A stretch of DNA of 52,280 bases from an uncultured Actinomycetes bacterium (GTDB taxonomy: Bacteria > Actinomycetota > Actinomycetes > Nanopelagicales > Nanopelagicaceae): positions 1-52,280 of the forward strand of contig CAINRW010000019.1 in NCBI GenBank assembly GCA_903852815.1. The letters are read 5' to 3'. The notes below the pieces were generated by a model. It was given only the letters and a program-made list of their open reading frames with translations. It was not told where the DNA came from and did not search any database. Of this stretch, positions 47,119 through 52,280 are shown in pieces (the first letter of the stretch is position 1; every line of letters begins with the position of its first letter). Both the position numbers and the translations under genes were made by a program.

Positions 47119-47532
47119 TTATTTTCTTTCAGCCAAAATTAGGCAGGTGATTCGCGCAGTACATGTGCGTTCACCTGCCTCATTTGTTATAACGATGTCC
47201 CAGCTACACAGCGTTTTGCCTAAAGAGATTGCAGTTGCGACACCTGTTACTAAACCAGAAGTTGCAGATTTATGATGAGTCGCATTGATATCAACACCTA
47301 CAATTTTTCGTGTAGGACCTGCATGCAAGGAAGTTCCGATAGATCCTAAACTTTCTGCCAATACAACATTTGCACCACCATGCAAGAGACCAAATGGTTG
47401 CGTATTGCCTTCAACTGGCATTGTTCCTACTAGTCGACCTGGCTCTATTTCGATAATTTTTATTCCCATTTTTTGGTCAAGCGCACCGCTTCCGCGCTCT
47501 TTATAAAACTTAAGAAACTCTTCGTTGATCAC
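47119..47532 (-). CDS. PaaI-type hotdog-fold thioesterase
   Basis: The 137-residue protein has the hotdog thioesterase signature FGLLHGGANVVLAESLGSIG (His-Gly-Gly, then Glu in the central helix), IVGVDINATHHKSA and a C-terminal ITNEAGERTCTARIT strand pair. Such enzymes hydrolyse acyl-CoA esters, including aryl-CoAs or menaquinone precursors (DHNA-CoA); the substrate is not evident. I start at GTG 47532, since TAGAAT ends 7 nt upstream; longer reading to 47553 starts at a TTG upstream of that box. It is divergent from polA and convergent with livF, the same thioesterase/polA neighbourhood as in Streptomyces. Confidence 0.85.
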   Translation of the reverse strand: MINEEFLKFYKERGSGALDQKMGIKIIEIEPGRLVGTMPVEGNTQPFGLLHGGANVVLAESLGSIGTSLHAGPTRKIVGVDINATHHKSATSGLVTGVATAISLGKTLCSWDIVITNEAGERTCTARITCLILAERK

Positions 47533-47539
47533 GAGAAGT

Positions 47540-47561
47540 ATTCTAGTGTGCAACCTAGGAT
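47540..47561. promoter_or_regulatory. Overlapping divergent promoters, thioesterase (-) and polA (+)
   Basis: Minus-strand TAGAAT (47540-47545) ends 7 nt before the thioesterase GTG. Plus-strand TAGGAT (47556-47561) ends 6 nt before the polA ATG. The two start codons are only 35 bp apart, so both genes are probably leaderless and polymerase could not occupy both promoters at once. Confidence 0.55.
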
Positions 47562-47567
47562 GTGCCC

Positions 47568-50153
47568 ATGAGCAAACGCCTATTACTTATCGATGGGCAC
47601 TCGATGGCATATCGCGCCTTTTACGCCTTACCTGCTGAAAACTTCACTACAGCTCAAGGCCAACACACCAATGCAATCTACGGGTTTGCAACGATGTTGC
47701 TCTCGCTACTTAGTAGCGAAAAACCCACACATGTGGCAGTGGCATTTGATGTTTCACGTAAGACTTTTAGATCTGAGATTTTTCCAGATTACAAAGCAAA
47801 CCGCGCCAAGACTCCCGATGAATTTCGTTCCCAAATGTCCTATTTGCATGAACTTGTGAGCGCATTTGGAATTACACAGTTTGAAGTTGAGGGCTATGAG
47901 GCCGATGACATTTTGGCAACAATTACGAAGCAGGCAGAGCGAGAAGGCGCAGAAGTTTTAATCTGTACTGGAGATCGCGATTCTTTCCAGTTAGTTAATG
48001 AGAAAACCACCGTGCTTTATCCAAAGCGTGGAGTGAGTGATTTGGCCCGAATGACTCCCGAAGCAGTCATCGAAAAATATGGAATGACGCCAGCACAGTA
48101 TCCAGATTTTGCTGCCTTGCGTGGAGACCCAAGTGATAACTTGCCATCAATCCCAGGAGTGGGTGAAAAAACTGCAGCTAAATGGGTAGTTGAATATGGC
48201 TCACTCCAGGAACTTCTTTCAAATGTAGATAAAGTGGGCGGCAAAGTTGGCCAAGCTTTGCGCGATTCAATCGATAACGTGATTCGAAATCGCGAATTAA
48301 CTCAATTAGTTTCCGAAGTTCCACTTGAATTATCAATCGATGCGCTGGCTTGGAGCGGAGTCGATGAAAATGAAACTAACCCACTTTTTGAGCGTTTAGA
48401 GTTTAAAACTCTAAAAGATCGAATGAAACCTATTCTTATCAAAGGTGTTAGCAAAACAGTAGAACCAGAGTTTCAACTCTTTGCCGATGAAATGAGCGAG
48501 GGAGTTCTAACCCCAGCTGAACTCGATGCAAAAATTGCGGGACATCAAGGAACAATTGGTGTGGCCTTCTCATTAGTTGAGGAGAAATTACATCGGTACG
48601 CAGTTGCCTTTTCTCGAGATGAAGTTTTCTTAGTGCATTCAGCGACTATGGGGGATTGGGCCCGCGATTCTACAGTTGGAAAAATTGCGCACGATGCCAA
48701 ATCTCTTGCACGAACAAATGGATTCAAAGGGGTTATTTTTGATACCTCGCTCGCGGCATATCTAGTTAATCCAGGGGTTAGAACCCAAGAACTTAAAGAT
48801 ATTCAAGAGCGTTGGGGTGATGGCAGTGCCATAAATCTTTCATCACCCGAACAGGAACTTTTGACTTCTGCTCGAGCGCTTTTTACCTTGCAGGATTCTT
48901 TGACCCGCGAATTAAAAGAGCGAAATCTATGGGATCTTTTTCTCACAATGGAGCTTCCAATTGCCGAACTTTTGGCAACAATGGAATCGGTAGGAATTGC
49001 TGTTGATAGAAAAGAACTTGAGAAATTGGCTGCCTTTTTTGAAGGTGAAGTCAGCCGCGAAACAAAATTAGCACACAGCGCAGTTGGTCACGAGTTCAAT
49101 GTGGCTTCGCCAAAGCAATTACAAGTTGTCCTCTTCGATGAATTGAAACTACCAAAGACCAAGAAGATTAAGACTGGCTACACAACTGATGCCGAAAGTT
49201 TGGATTGGCTCCATCAGAAGAGTGGGCATCCAGTGCTTACTTCATTACTTCGCATTCGAGAAACTAAAAAATTGGGCACAACTGTTGAAGGTCTCATAGC
49301 TGAAATTGCAAAGGATGGGCGAATCCATACTCATTTTCAACAAACAGTTGCAGCAACCGGTCGCTTATCTTCCACTGGTCCTAATTTGCAGAATATCCCA
49401 GTGCGCACAGAAGAAGGCCGCTCGATTCGAAACTGCTTCATCGCTGGAAAAGGTTATGTGGGTTTACTTACTGCCGACTACAGCCAAATTGAAATGCGCA
49501 TAATGGCGCACCTATCCCATGACGAAAAGCTTCTAAAGGCTTTTGAATCCGGGGAAGATTTGCATGCAACTATCGCAGGTCAAATTTTTGGAGTCGCTCC
49601 ACATGATGTTGATCCCCAAATGCGCAGGCAAATAAAAGCCATGTCCTATGGACTTGCTTACGGTTTATCTTCTTATGGACTATCGGCCCAACTAGATATC
49701 TCACCACCTGCAGCGCAGGACTTGATGGATAAATATTTTGAGCGCTTTGGTGGTATTCGTGATTACTTAAAAATTGTTGTCGAGGATGCTCGCAAAGTTG
49801 GTTACACCGAGACAATTATGGGTCGACGCCGATATTTGCCGGATTTAATGCACGATAATCGTCAACGTCGAGAGGTTGCCGAACGCATGGCACTCAACGC
49901 ACCCATTCAAGGTTCGGCTGCAGACATTATTAAGTTAGCAATGCTTAAAGTGCAGGCGGCAATTGAGAAAGAAAAATTGGCGTCGAGATTGCTTCTACAA
50001 ATTCATGATGAATTAATTGTGGAGGTTGTTAAAGGTGAAGAAGATCAAGTTGCAGAATTAGTTAAACGTGAAATGGGTGCTGCATACCCACTGCGCGCAC
50101 CATTAAATGTTAGTGCTGGCCTTGGTCTTACTTGGCATGAGGCTGCGCACTAA
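47568..50153 (+). CDS. polA: DNA polymerase I
   Basis: PolA fills gaps and removes RNA primers. The 861-residue product has an N-terminal 5'-3' nuclease domain (residues about 1-290; LLLIDGHSMAYRAF, EGYEADDILAT, CTGDRDSFQLV), a degenerate 3'-5' exonuclease-like domain lacking the DXE motif (GTIGVAFSLVEEK region), and the family A polymerase: motif A LTADYSQIEMRI, motif B RRQIKAMSYGLAYG, motif C LQIHDELIVEV. So no proofreading is expected, as in other actinobacterial PolA. I use ATG 47568, since TAGGAT is 6 nt upstream; a GTG at 47562 would add two residues. The 3' end overlaps the convergent MFS gene by 4 bp. Confidence 0.97.
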   Translation: MSKRLLLIDGHSMAYRAFYALPAENFTTAQGQHTNAIYGFATMLLSLLSSEKPTHVAVAFDVSRKTFRSEIFPDYKANRAKTPDEFRSQMSYLHELVSAFGITQFEVEGYEADDILATITKQAEREGAEVLICTGDRDSFQLVNEKTTVLYPKRGVSDLARMTPEAVIEKYGMTPAQYPDFAALRGDPSDNLPSIPGVGEKTAAKWVVEYGSLQELLSNVDKVGGKVGQALRDSIDNVIRNRELTQLVSEVPLELSIDALAWSGVDENETNPLFERLEFKTLKDRMKPILIKGVSKTVEPEFQLFADEMSEGVLTPAELDAKIAGHQGTIGVAFSLVEEKLHRYAVAFSRDEVFLVHSATMGDWARDSTVGKIAHDAKSLARTNGFKGVIFDTSLAAYLVNPGVRTQELKDIQERWGDGSAINLSSPEQELLTSARALFTLQDSLTRELKERNLWDLFLTMELPIAELLATMESVGIAVDRKELEKLAAFFEGEVSRETKLAHSAVGHEFNVASPKQLQVVLFDELKLPKTKKIKTGYTTDAESLDWLHQKSGHPVLTSLLRIRETKKLGTTVEGLIAEIAKDGRIHTHFQQTVAATGRLSSTGPNLQNIPVRTEEGRSIRNCFIAGKGYVGLLTADYSQIEMRIMAHLSHDEKLLKAFESGEDLHATIAGQIFGVAPHDVDPQMRRQIKAMSYGLAYGLSSYGLSAQLDISPPAAQDLMDKYFERFGGIRDYLKIVVEDARKVGYTETIMGRRRYLPDLMHDNRQRREVAERMALNAPIQGSAADIIKLAMLKVQAAIEKEKLASRLLLQIHDELIVEVVKGEEDQVAELVKREMGAAYPLRAPLNVSAGLGLTWHEAAH

Positions 50154-51376
50154 TTTGTCTCATCTGCGTTATCGCGCATCGCTCTTAAATCACTCGCAGG
50201 GTTTATTTTAATATTTGCTGCAGCTAATGATTTACGACCAGCAATTAAAATTAGCGCGCCGATTGCAATACATGCAGGGGTGATTCCGAGCGCGATTCTT
50301 GGTGAATACTCTTGAGAAACAAAACCACCAAAAGCAGATCCAAGTGCCATAAAGGATCCTTCAATCGTCCAGATCCATCCAATAGAGGAGACTTCTGACC
50401 CTAACGGACGCACCGCCTCAAGTACTTCCCAATAGAAAACCTGTTGCGCACCGCCGACAAATCCTAAGAGCGCACCGACAAGTGCCAGACTCCAACCAGG
50501 ATAAGTAAGACTCAATGGAAGTGCTAGAACTAACCACAACATGTAATTGCGCATGAACCAACCCAGTGGTGTGTATCGCTTTGAAACAATTCCCGCAGCG
50601 ATTCCGCCAATGATGCTCGCAATACCCATAGCCCCAAGAATCCACGCGGTGCGTGCGGGAAGTTTTTCTAACGTAGCAAAGGCAGGAACGGCTACATCAA
50701 AGACGCCCCAACCAAAACCTATAAAGATTCCTTCAATCATTAATAACTGCATCGAACGGTGTTTCCATAAAGCTTTTTGACCAGATTTCTTTTGTTCAGG
50801 AATCCATGCGCGAGATACTGGATTGATAGCTAGTAAACCTCCACCAAGTGCCATGCAACCTGCGGCAAAGAGAAGGGCTGATTGCGGGTGCACAGATAGA
50901 GCTAGTGCTGTTGCAAGAACTGGACCTAAGACACCTGCAGCATTAATTACCGCAGTGTCAATGGCATATGCGCTGCGTAAGAGTTCTTCCGGAACGATTG
51001 CTTTCCATAAAGGACGAATTGAAAGATTGATGGGCGGCGCACTGACACCAAGTAGAAAAGCAAAACCAATAATTGTTGGTCGAGTGTGTGCAAAACTCAA
51101 AACGATAAGCATCGTCGTATAACCCGGAACGAGAATTCTAAGTGGCCACTTTTGTCCGTAGCGATCCATGATCGATGAACGAACACCAGCCGAAAGCGAG
51201 CCAGCAACCGAGTTGATTCCAATGACGAGTCCAGCGAAAGCTATGGAATGTGTTTCATGCTCAGCCTTGAAAAAGATTGATAAACCCACCATCCCGTAGG
51301 CGATTCGTGCGGGAAAAGAGGCAACAAATAAGACCACGACCTGGGGGGTTCGAAAGAAATCAAGGTAGCGCTTCAT
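50150..51376 (-). CDS. Major facilitator superfamily transporter, unknown substrate
   Basis: The 408-residue protein has about twelve hydrophobic helices in two halves. An MFS-like loop occurs between helices 2 and 3 (SIMDRYGQKWPLR) and a central loop of about 15 residues after the sixth helix (WIPEQKKSGQKALWKHRS). The substrate cannot be inferred; it resembles drug/metabolite exporters of the kind often found next to polA and rpsA in actinobacteria. GAGGAT lies 5 nt before the ATG. TAGACT (minus strand, 51387-51392) may be its -10, giving a very short leader. Confidence 0.85.
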   Translation of the reverse strand: MKRYLDFFRTPQVVVLFVASFPARIAYGMVGLSIFFKAEHETHSIAFAGLVIGINSVAGSLSAGVRSSIMDRYGQKWPLRILVPGYTTMLIVLSFAHTRPTIIGFAFLLGVSAPPINLSIRPLWKAIVPEELLRSAYAIDTAVINAAGVLGPVLATALALSVHPQSALLFAAGCMALGGGLLAINPVSRAWIPEQKKSGQKALWKHRSMQLLMIEGIFIGFGWGVFDVAVPAFATLEKLPARTAWILGAMGIASIIGGIAAGIVSKRYTPLGWFMRNYMLWLVLALPLSLTYPGWSLALVGALLGFVGGAQQVFYWEVLEAVRPLGSEVSSIGWIWTIEGSFMALGSAFGGFVSQEYSPRIALGITPACIAIGALILIAGRKSLAAANIKINPASDLRAMRDNADETN

Positions 51377-51420
51377 ATGAATCCTCAGTCTACCGAGGCG
51401 GGCCCACGTTAGGCATGGAT

Positions 51421-51450
51421 TTGCTCAAACTCACGCGTAAACCGTACCCT
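51421..51450 (+). promoter_or_regulatory. rpsA promoter
   Basis: TTGCTC (51421-51426), an 18-bp spacer and TACCCT (51445-51450). The start would be near 51457, with a leader of about 48 nt that contains a small hairpin CCGC-GTAA-GCGG (51461-51472) and CGGAG just before the rpsA TTG. It matches the livK promoter in -10 and spacing. Confidence 0.5.
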
Positions 51451-51504
51451 TGCCCTTCAGCCGCGTAAGCGGGAACTACTACTCATCTATCCCTACGGAG
51501 CAAA

Positions 51505-52280
51505 TTGACTACAGCACCAGTAATTGCAGTAAATGACATTGGATCAGCTGCCGACTTTCTAGCAGCAATCGAAGGAACAATCAGAAATTTTAATGACGGA
51601 GATCTAGTAACAGGAACAATCGTTCAAGTTGGACGCGAAGAAGTTCTTGTTGACATCGGATATAAAACAGAGGGAGTCATTCCTTCACGCGAGCTTTCAA
51701 TTCGCCACGATGTAGATCCAAGTTCACTTGTGAAGGTGGGCGAGTCAATCGAAGCTCTCGTTCTTCAGAAAGAAGATAAAGAGGGTCGCCTGATTCTTTC
51801 TAAGAAGCGCGCACAGTACGAACGCGCATGGGGAGATATCGAAGGCAAGAAAGAACGTGACGAAGTTGTTATCGGAACGGTTATTGAAGTTGTTAAGGGT
51901 GGACTCATTGTTGACATCGGATTGCGTGGCTTCTTGCCAGCATCTTTGGTTGAAATGCGTCGCGTTCGTGACCTTACTCCTTACATTGGCAAGCAGGTTG
52001 AAGCTCGTATTATTGAATTAGATAAGAATCGCAACAATGTTGTTCTTTCACGTCGTGCATTCCTTGAGCAGACACAATCTGAGTCTCGCACTACTTTCCT
52101 TAACCAACTTCAAAAGGGTCAAGTACGCACTGGCGTAGTTTCATCAATCGTAAACTTCGGTGCTTTCGTTGACCTTGGTGGAGTAGATGGACTTGTTCAC
52201 GTATCAGAGCTTTCATGGAAGCACATCGATCATCCAGGTGAAGTTGTTGAAGTTGGCGATGAAGTAACTGTTGAAGTTCT
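51505..52280 (+). CDS. rpsA: 30S ribosomal protein S1 (3' end outside window)
   Basis: S1 is the RNA-binding ribosomal protein that helps load mRNA. The first 258 residues are seen. Start is TTG with CGGAG 4 nt upstream; no other start exists in frame up to there. After TTAPVIAVNDIGSAADF the S1 repeats begin: one at about residues 34-103 (GTIVQVGREEVLVDIGYKTE), one at 117-182 (VEVVKGGLIVDIGLRGFLPAS-like) and a third from about 205 (GVVSSIVNFGAFVDLGG). Codon use is skewed like livK, as expected for a highly expressed gene. The stop lies outside. Confidence 0.96.
   Translation, partial: MTTAPVIAVNDIGSAADFLAAIEGTIRNFNDGDLVTGTIVQVGREEVLVDIGYKTEGVIPSRELSIRHDVDPSSLVKVGESIEALVLQKEDKEGRLILSKKRAQYERAWGDIEGKKERDEVVIGTVIEVVKGGLIVDIGLRGFLPASLVEMRRVRDLTPYIGKQVEARIIELDKNRNNVVLSRRAFLEQTQSESRTTFLNQLQKGQVRTGVVSSIVNFGAFVDLGGVDGLVHVSELSWKHIDHPGEVVEVGDEVTVEV

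Noticed and set aside
1-52280. Mobile elements, prophage or horizontally acquired island.
   Set aside because: No transposase, integrase, terminal repeats or compositional break; gene order is the ancestral actinobacterial one throughout.

Overview
The window is a gene-dense, AT-rich stretch of actinobacterial chromosome. Gene content and order match the conserved block I know from Streptomyces and Mycobacterium: the murE-ftsZ division cluster, sepF-yggT, ileS, a TraR/DksA-type gene-lspA-rluD, dnaE, the his and trp operons, lgt, gltBD, pyk, an ANTAR regulator, a branched-chain amino acid (liv) transporter, polA and rpsA. Low GC, 1-14 bp gene overlaps, very short intergenic regions and a small gene set suggest a streamlined freshwater acI/Nanopelagicales-type actinobacterium. 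That placement is inference; no 16S gene is present. I see no prophage, insertion sequence, CRISPR array or island, and no gap over 300 bp without a gene or leader.

Layout. Positions 1-12181 (+): 3' part of murE, then murF, mraY, murD, ftsW, murG, murC, ftsQ, ftsZ, pgeF, yggS, sepF, yggT. Positions 12168-15469 (-): ileS with a translational T-box leader; ileS carries an apparent one-base deletion near its 5' end. Positions 15519-21337 (+): traR-like gene with a Lys/Ala/Pro repeat tail, lspA, rluD, dnaE. Positions 21356-33265 (+): one long his-trp run (hisDCBHAFI, trpE, a 56-residue membrane ORF, trpCBA) continuing without a gap into a MauE/DoxX-like protein, a DsbA-like thioredoxin and lgt. 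Positions 33274-41509 (+): a VIT-type transporter, gltB, gltD, pyk. Positions 41534-42216: a tRNA with CAA anticodon but class I shape, and an ANTAR response regulator. Positions 42258-47116: livK, then livHMGF. Positions 47119-52280: a hotdog thioesterase (-) divergent from polA (+), an MFS transporter (-) divergent from rpsA (+, runs off the window).

The genes serve core functions: wall precursor synthesis and septation; histidine and tryptophan synthesis, with HisA probably the bifunctional PriA that also replaces TrpF; ammonium assimilation (GltBD); amino acid uptake (Liv); lipoprotein maturation (Lgt, LspA); and replication, repair and translation (DnaE, PolA, IleS, S1).

The most noteworthy signals are non-coding. 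They are a recurrent TANNNT box placed 6-7 nt before start codons (leaderless transcription), a 35-bp divergent promoter between two apparently leaderless genes, a palindrome between the putative -35 region and -10 of the his promoter, the ileS T-box, the odd tRNA, and a hairpin plus perfect TATAAT separating livK from livHMGF. I found no convincing wholly new multi-gene system.
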